From JBCDHN01 sp965224535 (GTDB taxonomy: Bacteria > Verrucomicrobiota > Verrucomicrobiia > Verrucomicrobiales > DEV007), in contig CBDCZR010000029.1 in the NCBI GenBank assembly GCA_965224535.1, positions 62,001 to 126,000 on the forward strand: a stretch of 64,000 nt of DNA, read 5' to 3'. Made by a program: the position numbers and the translations under genes. The notes below the pieces were generated by a model that saw only the letters and a list, made by a program, of their open reading frames with translations, had not been told where the DNA came from and made no database searches. Positions 9,797 through 18,780 of the stretch are shown here, piece by piece (the stretch's first letter is position 1; each line of letters opens with the position of its first letter).

Positions 9797-11479
9797 TCAG
9801 TGCCCATTTGAATAGGCGAAAAGCCCGAAACCGAGATAAAGCCCAATCAACATCAAAATCGTAGCGAGGACTATCGGCCAAGTGCGAAAAATGTTCGCTT
9901 TGCTCGGGCCATGTCTCCACGGCTCCAACAACCATGCGGCGAAGGCCGATGCGAACGAGCTGCCGCCCAATATCCACCACCCGATAAACTTTGGCTCGAA
10001 ACCCAAGTTTTTGCCCAGGTAGTGGATCAGGTAGACCGAGTAAGCCGCCACCAAAAAGATTTCCACCCACTCCACCTTCACCTGAAGCCGGTTTTGTTCG
10101 TCCAGAACCTCGCGTTGGTGCCGGGCTTGGTAGTAGGCATCCATCTCCCGCGTTTCGGTGGCGATGTCATCGAATTTTTCAGCTACCTTCAATCCCTCAC
10201 ACGCCAAATCGTAGAACCGGTTCAAGGCCTCTCGTTGGCTGAATTTGGTGACCCGACAGAACACGTCGAATTCCAAGACCTCTTTTCGTAAGGCGGAGAG
10301 AGCATCTTGGGATTGTTCTGGTTTTTCGGTCATTTTCTCCACCACTTTGGCGCATTCTCTCCCCGCCCGATGCAGGAACTGATCCTGGACCACGGGGAGA
10401 ATCCAGCCCATGAAATATTTGTCTCGCATCACGCCCAGGCGAGCAGTGTCGAAAGTTCCTTCGCCCTCGCCAGGCGGGTATTGGTCGGCAACAAAGTGTG
10501 CCGAGCCTTGGCTGCCTGCGGCGCTGAGGTGTTTGCGGTTGAGGACGCGATAGGGCACGGGGATATCAAGGGCCGAGGCCCCGGCGTGGCCGGGCTCTTC
10601 CAATTGAGCCAGGGCGGAGAGTTCCGGCAACAAGCCGTCGCGATCCGCCTCCCGGGCAAAGTCGATATCATTGCCGAATCGCAGGACGGTGTAGTGCGTA
10701 AACTGGGTGTGATGGTCGTCTTGGTAGCCGCCGGTGTGTTGTGGGTCACGCAACGGCTCAACCAGGGACCGAAACAACTCTTCCAAGCCAAATTCACCGC
10801 CCAATACTCCCAACCGCCCGCGGAGCGGGGCGTCGTTTGGTGGTAGTTGAGGCACTTTGTCTCGAGTCTCCGGTGGCAAGTCAGCCCACTTTTGCGGGTC
10901 GTCGCGGGGATGAAACCTGGAGAGAGTGGGTGCCAAAAATTTTCGGCGTTGGCTAATGGAATACAACAAGCGGCGAACGGATTCCAAGCTCGCAATGCCT
11001 CGATTCCCGCCACAATAGATGGAAAACGACAAGATCCCGATCCCAAAGCCAAATAGGAATAACTCGACGCCGGCGATTTTGGAAATCACGTAGCGCTCGG
11101 TCGTGTCAAGATCGGCATTTGCGCGCCCGCGTGGCCACAGGACGAATTCGCCATTGAACAAATGGTTCCAGGTTTCGGCTGGCATTCGAAAAAAACGGCC
11201 AGAAGCGGCTCCGCTGCGTTTGAAAAGGAAGTCCTGCACGTGTGGGAACATCTCTTCCAGATAGATTTCCTGGTGTTCGTGCTGGAGTTCCTCAAGCCGC
11301 AATGACTCCCAGGCACACAACGTTTCGCCGTCATGGTTCACCAAAGTGTGCTCTGCGAGCGCTTCAACGATTCCGGGATCGAAGGCATCCTTAGTAGGAT
11401 CGCAATTTGCCGGGAGCCAGAATCGAAAGGGGAAGAGTAGCCGGGAGGCGAGTTCCTGGGGCACGGGGATGTCGTTCAT
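9797..11479 (-). CDS. Membrane-anchored protein of unknown family, divergent partner of the SIR2-STAND gene
   Basis: 560 residues from ATG 11479 (MNDIPVPQ); a TTG start at 11542 is less likely. I do not recognise the family. A hydrophobic strand or helix lies at about 135-156 (VELFLFGFGIGILSFSIYCGG). A hydrophilic middle follows, then an acidic helical stretch (about 390-465, with REMDAYYQARHQREVLDEQ) leads into three predicted membrane helices at about 469-490 (VEWVEIFLVAAYSVYLIHYL), 496-517 and 531-553, leaving a short tail. The layout of soluble domain, long helix and C-terminal helices recalls CorA-like or DUF155/RMD1-like proteins, but I see no diagnostic motif. It is transcribed divergently from the 1,852-aa SIR2-STAND-like gene 151 bp away, so a shared regulatory region and shared function are plausible. 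A membrane effector role is inference. Confidence 0.75.
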   Translation of the reverse strand: MNDIPVPQELASRLLFPFRFWLPANCDPTKDAFDPGIVEALAEHTLVNHDGETLCAWESLRLEELQHEHQEIYLEEMFPHVQDFLFKRSGAASGRFFRMPAETWNHLFNGEFVLWPRGRANADLDTTERYVISKIAGVELFLFGFGIGILSFSIYCGGNRGIASLESVRRLLYSISQRRKFLAPTLSRFHPRDDPQKWADLPPETRDKVPQLPPNDAPLRGRLGVLGGEFGLEELFRSLVEPLRDPQHTGGYQDDHHTQFTHYTVLRFGNDIDFAREADRDGLLPELSALAQLEEPGHAGASALDIPVPYRVLNRKHLSAAGSQGSAHFVADQYPPGEGEGTFDTARLGVMRDKYFMGWILPVVQDQFLHRAGRECAKVVEKMTEKPEQSQDALSALRKEVLEFDVFCRVTKFSQREALNRFYDLACEGLKVAEKFDDIATETREMDAYYQARHQREVLDEQNRLQVKVEWVEIFLVAAYSVYLIHYLGKNLGFEPKFIGWWILGGSSFASAFAAWLLEPWRHGPSKANIFRTWPIVLATILMLIGLYLGFGLFAYSNGH

Positions 11480-11630
11480 TGGTCTGCCAAATTTGGGAAC
11501 AAAGTTGCGAAACTTGCTTAATTTGGCGATAGTTTGCGTCAATTGTCAAACTGGCTGAAAAGGAGCGGTTGACAGCGTGCACGCACTCTCCTTACCTTTG
11601 TGGTTAGCAATAATTCTACGGCGAAAAACA
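11480..11630. promoter_or_regulatory. Divergent intergenic region with two facing TTGACA boxes
   Basis: 151 bp between two divergent start codons. TTGACA reads rightward at 11569-11574 and leftward at 11549-11544, forming an inverted pair 19 bp apart. Both match the -35 consensus exactly and point to the correct genes. The matching -10 elements are poor (TTACCT at 11592-11597 for the right gene). The pair may be two -35 boxes or an operator with TGTCAA/TTGACA half-sites. Confidence 0.4.
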
Positions 11631-14600
11631 ATGGGCAAACAACCGAAACCCGGATTCACCTGGATCGAACGGAAACCGCCATTGACGGAAGATGAAAAGT
11701 ATGACTTGGCGAAAAGTGAGGCGCAGAGGTTAAAGAGGATGGAGGGTTATCTTGCTGACTGCGCCGAGCGGCTAGAATCCCCCTTGCAAGAAAGGGATGA
11801 TCAGCGGATCGAGAACCTTGCAGGCGGGCTGACCAAGCTGAGAACGTTTGCTATTGCATTGCTCTGGCAGCGCATCGCTTTAAATACCGCGTGCCGTGCA
11901 ATCAAAATTAAGGATCAAGAGTTCATTCCACCACGTGGAACTGACAAGGAGTTAACACAAAAGGAGAAAAAGGGGTTAGGGAAGGAAGTGTATCTGAGCC
12001 AGTCGGTAGCTGGCTTGATCACTGGTTGCCCTGAACTGAGTTCCAGCGACGAGCAGGTCATAAGGCAGCAAGGTCACTTCATTGCCCAAAAAACATTAAA
12101 ACCGCCTCCAATTCAGAACCGACTCGCGGGCAATGAACTGTTTTTGGAGGCGTTAGGAATCGGACACAAGGGTGCCCACGAGGAAATGTTCCACATTGAG
12201 GTCGAGAGCCCGGACAGCGAGCTTTTTCACGCTTACCATCAGTGCGCGAGTGTCCTTTTGAAACAGGCAAAAAGGGTGCTTTGGTGGAACGCGCGGGATT
12301 TTCGCCACGTTTTCTGCAATGAAATCGACAAAGGACGCAAGGATTACCGCAACGAGAAAGGCGAGAAGAAAAAGAATGAATTAAAGGCCCTCGCAAATTA
12401 CATCCCGCTGCCCGACAAGGTTCTTTCCAGACGGCGCGTGCCTCCCGGGTTGCTTTTCGACCTGGAGGAAGGCGTCCACATCGTTCCCGTGCTGGGCCAG
12501 GACGTTTCCCGCCGTGCAGGGGTGATCACCCCGGAACATCATCCCGATTACCTGCGCTACGTTCTTTACAGGTGCCTAGCCTCGGAAAAGGAACGCGACG
12601 GCGATGAAAAGTTGTGGGACTTGGCAAAACACGGGTTTCCACCCGTACCCTTGCGGCGAGAGCGAATCCAACAATGCAACGATTGGTTTGAAAAGATAGG
12701 CGATGTGCCTGCCAGCGACCCCACAAATAGAATCGCCGACGAGGTCCTTACCACCGATGGCAACTGGCTGGAGATGCTTCATCTTCTTTGCCGGATCAAA
12801 CGCGGAACTCCCGATCGCTTAGTGGGTTCGAGCATGGGGTCACCAATTTCATCTCAAGTCAAACTGGGCCGGTGGTCGCGCTCGGTTGTCGATGCCTACG
12901 CCATCTTTTCGGCGCGCGAGTGCCGCCCAGCGCAGACCCATCGGATGCTGGCTTATCTGGCGCGCCCATTGCGCATTCACGCCGCTATCACTACCAACCC
13001 CGATTCCCTGCTCGAAGACGCTTTTCGTGAAGCCGGGCGTCCCCTGCGATCTTTTGACGTTGAGGTCGATCCGGATTTGCCCGGATTGCTACCGGATTAT
13101 CGGCAGGTTCGGGCCCAGGATTCGGTGGTGAAGGTAAATATCCGCGCTATTCGGGACCCAAAAATGCAGCAAGGAAGCCCCAGACTGGCCGACAAGCTCA
13201 ATTTCTACCGCTATATTTTCCCTAGGTTTCCGGAGTTTAGTAGGCCATCGCAAGGTGAGCCCGACCACTACACACCAGGTGGCCGTTTGCTGGTCGTGGG
13301 GTTGTTGCCGCGTTTTTCGTTGTTGCCAGGTTTAATGGAGCACGTGGTGAAAGAAGCCATCGCCGCGGCAAGCCATCCAGAAATAAAGAGCGCCCTGGAC
13401 TGGGTACGGCAGCGGAGGCTCGGCCACACCGATTACTCTCGTGCCGACCGGCGATATCTTGGCGAGCTTGGCGAAGCCCTAACGAAGATGGCTGAATGCC
13501 TCAAAGCGAGCAAGTATAAGGCGTATCGGAACCAGTTGAAGCAACTACAAGAAATTCTAAATCCACCGGATGCTGATTCAAATCAATCCCCGGAAGAATG
13601 GCTTAATCGCGCCGAAGAAAGCATCGACCGATGGACCAAAGATTTCTGGCAAAATTTTCGAGGTGAAATGGCCAACCAGGGGCACGGCACAGGCGAACGA
13701 GGCTCCCACGCGTTGCGATTGAAACTTTTGCTGGAGGAAAGCGCCGACGCCTTTAAATCCCACATCAAACCCGCCCTTGAAGCTCGCGCCATGCACGCCT
13801 TGGCGGCGACATTGCGGAAGAACAGGCTCTCAGCTCAGTGGGCGGTTGCGAATTTTCGCATTTATTGGGTCTGCGATGGTGAGATGGAGGAACGCATAAT
13901 TCGGGATCGGTTTGAGCCTATCTTCGATGCGTCGTCCGCCTCATCGGCCCTGTCCTTTGACGACGTCTTTTGCTTGGTCCACACCCGGCGTCCAGACATA
14001 TTTCTCTATGAGCTTTACCAGGAAACATGTCTGTGCCTGCCGCCTGGTGGTCTCGGCTATCAATTCGTCAACTACGTGCCGCCCGATCCCATGCAGCCGG
14101 TTTCCAAGCATCAAGGCGATGTGGACGCGGCGGTTGATGATCTGAGAGAGAGCCTCAAGGCGGCTGATCCCAAAACCGTTCCCAGTCTCAGAAAGAAGTC
14201 AGCTGGCTACCGGCTTATTCCCCTCCCCGCCAGCAAAGAAAGAGGCAAACTCATCGCCGCCTATGGCGGACGAGGATTTTCGAACGCCGCAGCCACCGCT
14301 TTCGAAAAACTGCAAGGTCAGCGAATAGATGCAAACGAATGCGTTTGGCTGGAATTGGCGGACTTTGCAAATCCGGAGGAGTTGCGCACCCAAATTTTCA
14401 CCAGCATCGCCTATCGCAAAGGCGTCTTACGTCGCGAACACATCAGCTTGGCCCTCGGTCGGGACGCGCCAGAAACGGCTCTCAACCAAATCGCGCAGAA
14501 ACTCGAAATTCAGCGCGAGCGCTGGGTTGTGTTCCTGTACGGGCGCAGTCTTCCCGGCGCAAACGCCGGCTGGAGGAGCAATGAATTTTGGGGAAAAGAG

Positions 14601-17189
14601 GAATTCAAGCGCTTGTTCCCCATCCTCAAGAGCCTCCAAAAAATCGGCCTCAACATCGTGTATTTTCCTCCACCGGCATCCAGAGTGGCGGCGATGGGGG
14701 AATACTTTGCCTTGCCTAAAAAAGAATCGACGAAACCAACGACAGACACCGAGGTAGCGGCGGCGGTCCTAAAGAAGCCAAGAAAATCCGCAGCTTCGGC
14801 CAACCTGGATCCCTCAGAACCAAATGGCGGTTGGAGTCCGCTTCACCACATGGGCTTGAGTCAAATCTTCGCCAAAGTCGTCGAGTGGCTCAACGAAGGA
14901 ACCGACCCCGACGAGCCCGTCAAACGCGGGGGAAATCTGGCGCCCGACCGAAAACGCGACCGGTTACGCTTTCTATACGCCCTGAGCCAATTTCGTCACT
15001 CCCGGCATTTTTCGGCTCTGAGCAGCGAAGCTACCTATCCCTGCCCACGCCGCTTTGCCGAGTCCATCGGCTTCGACAATGATGAAAGCCGCGCCGCACG
15101 CGTCCGTGGTTGGATTGAGGATCTCTGTAAGATTGGGCTCATCCGTTACAAGCACGGATGGTTTGTCTGGATACACTGGGAATTTCGCGTCTACATCCAG
15201 CACTGTCTGGAGAAGGGGCTCGAACCGAGCGGCGAACCGATTGGGGCACTCAAAGAATCCTTACCAGAAGTTTTTTTCAAGGATGACGGCGACGACGAAG
15301 GCCGCAAGGTTTTGGCTTGGAAATCGCGAATTCACCACTGGATTGCCGAATGGTATTTCAAGGCATTCCTGGCTTCGCGCCATCCCCTGCCATTGCGCGA
15401 ATGCCTCTACCACCACCTCAGCGCCCTGCGCGCTTCGCCTCATGCGGAGCTTCCGACTGATGCGCGACGCCGAATTGGCGAACTCGCTCACGAGGACGAC
15501 GACGCTAGAAAGCAGTACGAAGAAAAAGCTCAATTGGGCTATCAACAACAGTTGGCCCGTTCCGCGGTGTTAGAGATCATCAAGACGTTGCGCATTGCCA
15601 GGCCGTCCATCCGCTTTTGGTTCAATCAAGAAACCGCTGATTTCATCATTGGGTCCACTGAGGCCGAAGTCGATTCTAACGTGAAGCCTTTGGCAAAAAC
15701 CCTGGACACCATATACAAGGAATTGAACGAGGAAGGTTTTTTTGAGGCGGTCAAGCTCCAAATCCCGTGGGAACAACTCAACGAAGAACTAAACAGTGTG
15801 GCCCTGCTGCTCTACACTGAAGCCGGCACGCATCTCGGCTTCGACTTGGGAGCCAAGGAAGACGTAGTCATTCCCAGTGCCAACCCAGCCATCGATAAGC
15901 CGGCCCAAGAGACACCCGAACAGATGCAACACGCTGCCCACCGCCGTTACTCCACGGCGGTCGAAAACGTGTGCAGCATCTTGAACGATGAAGGATTGGA
16001 GGAGAATGACGTGGCCACCCTGTGTCATGCGCGCGACCCCGGTAATTGCCACTTTACACTAGGCAAATGGCTCATGGGCTTCACCGGAAATGGAGAGTCG
16101 CCAACTCCCATTCTTTCGCCCAAACAAATGAACCAGGTTTTCCAAACAGTGTCGTTTTTGCTTCAACTCCAGGTGAAGCGCTGCAAGCTGTTTGAGGCTT
16201 ACCTTGAATCACGATCCAAAGGCAGTGATGGAGCCGAAGATTTTTGGCCAAAAGAAATGCACGAAGAATTCGACTTAGAGTCCAATGCACCGCGCTTCCA
16301 ATTGATCGACCGAAATTGGGCTCAAGTTTGCGCGCTTGCCAGCTCCGTTGCCCGGCTTTCCGGATTACTGGACCCCGACAACCTGGACCTGCAACTCCGC
16401 GAAAACGTTACCAGCCGCGCTCTCTACGGATTGGCGCTGGCCCACCTGCGCCGCTTTGCCGAAGCACATCGCCGCTTGGACGAAGCCGGCGCCTACCTGG
16501 CCAATTCCCGCGCTGCCACCTACCACGCCGAGTGGGGAGTCTTGGCCCTGCGCCGAGCCGAAGTATACCTGCTTCAATCCATCGACCACTACGTTACCTT
16601 ACCTTTCACACGCGGGGTTGAATCGACCATCCGCAAGCGGCTGGTGCATCTGGATGACGCCTGGGCGGACCTGGAGCGAGCCGGGCGATTCTTTGGTGGC
16701 GAAACCCGCTCCAACTGGTGGTGGGGACGCTTCCATGTTATCAAGCTCAAGGTCTTGGCCGAGTTGGAGATATTGCGCCGGGACGCGCATGAAGTTACAG
16801 GTGAGCCCACGATCAAAGGACGCATTGGACCTTTGGCGAGGCGGGCGCGCATTCACCGTTTCAAGCAGATTCGTTCGACCATCGTGGACGGATTGGCGCT
16901 CTACCCCTCCGATCCATACCGCAACGGCAAGTTGCTCGACACGCTCTTGCACATGTGGCAGGAGAACGGACGCGCCTCCGGCTGCGAAGGCGAAATTCGA
17001 AAGGACCTAAAAAATTGGTACGAATTGAATGAGGCGACAAAAGTTTCCAAATTTGTGGCGGACGCCCTGTCTCTGAAGGAATGGTCTACGCTAAATCCCC
17101 AAGATGTCGATCAGGACCTTGCAAGAGAATTTGTTAAACTGACAAAACAACAATTTGAGAAATGGCTAACTGAAACTACGCCGGATTGA
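11631..17189 (+). CDS. Giant SIR2-like / STAND NTPase-like / TPR protein, candidate defence NLR
   Basis: 1,852 residues from ATG 11631; a GTG at 11577 would add 18 residues. Residues 1-275 are an unrecognised helical region. At about 281-301 GVHIVPVLGQDVSRRAGV matches the SIR2-family GAGxSxxxG loop, at about 449-463 ITTNPDSLLEDA matches the family's TTNxDxLLE motif, and LLVVGLLPRFSLLPGL sits where a GYSLxD-type segment is expected. At about 876-895 LIAAYGGRGFSNAAATAF is where a P-loop belongs but lacks the Lys-Ser/Thr; at about 965 RWVVFLYGRS resembles Walker B. A winged-helix-like part follows (RLRFLYALSQFRHSRHF, WIEDLCKIGLIRYKHGWFVW), then TPR-like helices at about 1570-1740. This domain order is that of SIR2-STAND (Avs5-like) anti-phage sensors. 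A/T-ending codons are visibly commoner than in its neighbours, suggesting transfer. NAD depletion triggered by phage protein is an inference only. Confidence 0.62.
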   Translation: MGKQPKPGFTWIERKPPLTEDEKYDLAKSEAQRLKRMEGYLADCAERLESPLQERDDQRIENLAGGLTKLRTFAIALLWQRIALNTACRAIKIKDQEFIPPRGTDKELTQKEKKGLGKEVYLSQSVAGLITGCPELSSSDEQVIRQQGHFIAQKTLKPPPIQNRLAGNELFLEALGIGHKGAHEEMFHIEVESPDSELFHAYHQCASVLLKQAKRVLWWNARDFRHVFCNEIDKGRKDYRNEKGEKKKNELKALANYIPLPDKVLSRRRVPPGLLFDLEEGVHIVPVLGQDVSRRAGVITPEHHPDYLRYVLYRCLASEKERDGDEKLWDLAKHGFPPVPLRRERIQQCNDWFEKIGDVPASDPTNRIADEVLTTDGNWLEMLHLLCRIKRGTPDRLVGSSMGSPISSQVKLGRWSRSVVDAYAIFSARECRPAQTHRMLAYLARPLRIHAAITTNPDSLLEDAFREAGRPLRSFDVEVDPDLPGLLPDYRQVRAQDSVVKVNIRAIRDPKMQQGSPRLADKLNFYRYIFPRFPEFSRPSQGEPDHYTPGGRLLVVGLLPRFSLLPGLMEHVVKEAIAAASHPEIKSALDWVRQRRLGHTDYSRADRRYLGELGEALTKMAECLKASKYKAYRNQLKQLQEILNPPDADSNQSPEEWLNRAEESIDRWTKDFWQNFRGEMANQGHGTGERGSHALRLKLLLEESADAFKSHIKPALEARAMHALAATLRKNRLSAQWAVANFRIYWVCDGEMEERIIRDRFEPIFDASSASSALSFDDVFCLVHTRRPDIFLYELYQETCLCLPPGGLGYQFVNYVPPDPMQPVSKHQGDVDAAVDDLRESLKAADPKTVPSLRKKSAGYRLIPLPASKERGKLIAAYGGRGFSNAAATAFEKLQGQRIDANECVWLELADFANPEELRTQIFTSIAYRKGVLRREHISLALGRDAPETALNQIAQKLEIQRERWVVFLYGRSLPGANAGWRSNEFWGKEEFKRLFPILKSLQKIGLNIVYFPPPASRVAAMGEYFALPKKESTKPTTDTEVAAAVLKKPRKSAASANLDPSEPNGGWSPLHHMGLSQIFAKVVEWLNEGTDPDEPVKRGGNLAPDRKRDRLRFLYALSQFRHSRHFSALSSEATYPCPRRFAESIGFDNDESRAARVRGWIEDLCKIGLIRYKHGWFVWIHWEFRVYIQHCLEKGLEPSGEPIGALKESLPEVFFKDDGDDEGRKVLAWKSRIHHWIAEWYFKAFLASRHPLPLRECLYHHLSALRASPHAELPTDARRRIGELAHEDDDARKQYEEKAQLGYQQQLARSAVLEIIKTLRIARPSIRFWFNQETADFIIGSTEAEVDSNVKPLAKTLDTIYKELNEEGFFEAVKLQIPWEQLNEELNSVALLLYTEAGTHLGFDLGAKEDVVIPSANPAIDKPAQETPEQMQHAAHRRYSTAVENVCSILNDEGLEENDVATLCHARDPGNCHFTLGKWLMGFTGNGESPTPILSPKQMNQVFQTVSFLLQLQVKRCKLFEAYLESRSKGSDGAEDFWPKEMHEEFDLESNAPRFQLIDRNWAQVCALASSVARLSGLLDPDNLDLQLRENVTSRALYGLALAHLRRFAEAHRRLDEAGAYLANSRAATYHAEWGVLALRRAEVYLLQSIDHYVTLPFTRGVESTIRKRLVHLDDAWADLERAGRFFGGETRSNWWWGRFHVIKLKVLAELEILRRDAHEVTGEPTIKGRIGPLARRARIHRFKQIRSTIVDGLALYPSDPYRNGKLLDTLLHMWQENGRASGCEGEIRKDLKNWYELNEATKVSKFVADALSLKEWSTLNPQDVDQDLAREFVKLTKQQFEKWLTETTPD

Positions 17190-17226
17190 GGCTATCTTTG
17201 TCCCTGTCCCTTTCCGCCTTCACCCC

Positions 17227-18510
17227 ATGACCCACGAATTGAACCTGGTTGGGCTGCCCGGACCGACGCACAATTTTGGCGGTTTGGCGGTTGGCAATTT
17301 GGCCAGCGACAAACATCGCTTTGAGACGTCCAAACCGCGCTTGGCGGCGTTTCAGGCGCTGGACGAGATGAAATTGCTGCATGCGTTAGGCGTGCCCGTG
17401 GCGGTCATGCCGCCGCATCCCCGGCCAAACCTGGAAGTGCTACGAAACGTGGGTTTTTCCGGCAACGACGCCGAAATCCTGGAAAACGCGCGAAAATCGG
17501 CGCCCGAGCTGTTTTTTGGCGCGTTCAGCTCCTCGGCCATGTGGACGGCCAACGCGGCGACGGTCTCCCCAGCTCACGATTGCGCGGACGGCCGCGTACA
17601 TCTCACTCCCGCCAACTTGGTGAGCCAATTTCACCGATCCATCGAGCCGGAATGGACGACGCGGCTGTTGCGGCAAATTTTCGCGGACGAGCGCTGGTTT
17701 TGCGTCCACGAGCCGCTTCCGGCGAATGCGGCGTTGCGCGATGAGGGCGCGGCAAATCATTTGCGCCTGAATTCCGGCGACGCCACCCTGGAAATCTTTG
17801 TTTTTGGCTCGGATGCTGCGAAAAAATTCCCCGCGCGCCAGACCCTGGCTGCTTCGCAAGCCGTGGCGCGGTTGCACGGTCTGGCCCCGGCGGAAACGCT
17901 GTTTTTGGAGCAAAATCCCGCCGCAATCGACGCCGGCGTCTTCCACAACGACGTCATCTCCGTCAGCGGCGGCCACGTTTTGCTCCATCACGTCGATGCC
18001 TTCGCCGATCCCGCTGCGATAGACCGAATTCGTGCCGCGTTTCCGGATTTGTGCGCGATTTGCGTGGATTCGAAGGAATTGACGGTTGCCGAGACCGTCG
18101 AGACCTACCTGTTCAACAGCCTGCTCCTCGCCCTGCCTGCCGGTTGCATGGCGTTGGTCGCGCCGGAAGAATGCCGCGAGCACCAACGCGCCAAAGCCGC
18201 GATCGAACGCATTCTCGCCGGCGAAAACCCCATCGTCGAAGCGCATTTTCTCCCCTTGCGCGAGAGCATGAAGAATGGCGGCGGACCGGCTTGCCTGCGT
18301 CTGCGCGTTCCGGCCGATAGCGACGCGTTAGGCGCCGCTCATCCCGGCGTGCGCTACGACGAAACCCTCGACGCGAAGCTTCGTGCCTGGGTGCAAGCGA
18401 ATTACCGCGAGGAACTCGGCATCGGCGACTTGATAGATCCCGCGTTGATCGATGAATCCCGCCGCGCGTGGAACGAGCTTTTGACGCTTCTGGGTTTAGG
18501 GTGCGTTTGA
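17227..18510 (+). CDS. astB: N-succinylarginine dihydrolase
   Basis: Second enzyme of the arginine succinyltransferase (AST) pathway: it hydrolyses N2-succinylarginine to succinylornithine, CO2 and ammonia. The family signature GLPGPTHNFGGLAVGN is at residues 9-24. Other conserved parts are ASSAMWTANAATVSP, FHNDVISVSGGHVLLHH and NGGGPACLRLRVP, the last carrying the region of the catalytic Cys. 427 residues is near full length. No astA, astC, astD or astE is adjacent, which is unusual because the pathway is normally an operon. The last four codons (L-G-C-V) and the TGA lie inside the palindromic repeat at 18497, so the native C-terminus may have been replaced. Confidence 0.95.
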   Translation: MTHELNLVGLPGPTHNFGGLAVGNLASDKHRFETSKPRLAAFQALDEMKLLHALGVPVAVMPPHPRPNLEVLRNVGFSGNDAEILENARKSAPELFFGAFSSSAMWTANAATVSPAHDCADGRVHLTPANLVSQFHRSIEPEWTTRLLRQIFADERWFCVHEPLPANAALRDEGAANHLRLNSGDATLEIFVFGSDAAKKFPARQTLAASQAVARLHGLAPAETLFLEQNPAAIDAGVFHNDVISVSGGHVLLHHVDAFADPAAIDRIRAAFPDLCAICVDSKELTVAETVETYLFNSLLLALPAGCMALVAPEECREHQRAKAAIERILAGENPIVEAHFLPLRESMKNGGGPACLRLRVPADSDALGAAHPGVRYDETLDAKLRAWVQANYREELGIGDLIDPALIDESRRAWNELLTLLGLGCV

Positions 18511-18702
18511 AAAATGGGACGGGTTCGCAAATCTTCCTGTTTTTCGAGAAAGTCGCTTCGCATTTTTTGAGATGCGGCGCTTTTTCCGGCTGGAATTGCT
18601 GTTCGGGGCTTTGTGAGCCGGCTCATCGGCGCCCCGAGCCATCAATCCCAGCCGAAAAAATCGCTCGCAGCGCACCTCGCCCCATTTTTCAAACGCACCC
18701 TA
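18497..18702. repeat. Palindromic repeat element, copy 1 (left half diverged)
   Basis: Bounded by TAGGGTGCGTTTGAAAAATG on the left and its reverse complement (ending CGCACCCTA) on the right. The right half (18601-18703) is identical to 39745-39847 over 103 bp, ending in the same 70-bp arm. The left half keeps the terminal 25 bp or so, then differs and cannot pair fully. It overlaps the astB stop codon (18508-18510). There is no transposase inside, so it behaves like a MITE or large REP element. No other gene lies between 18510 and 18781. Confidence 0.88.
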
Positions 18703-18780
18703 GATTGCGAACTGAATCCGTAACGAATCAAACGAGGAAAAAAGTTGAAGCCCGGGCCAATCGGACGCTAACGGAGAGGC

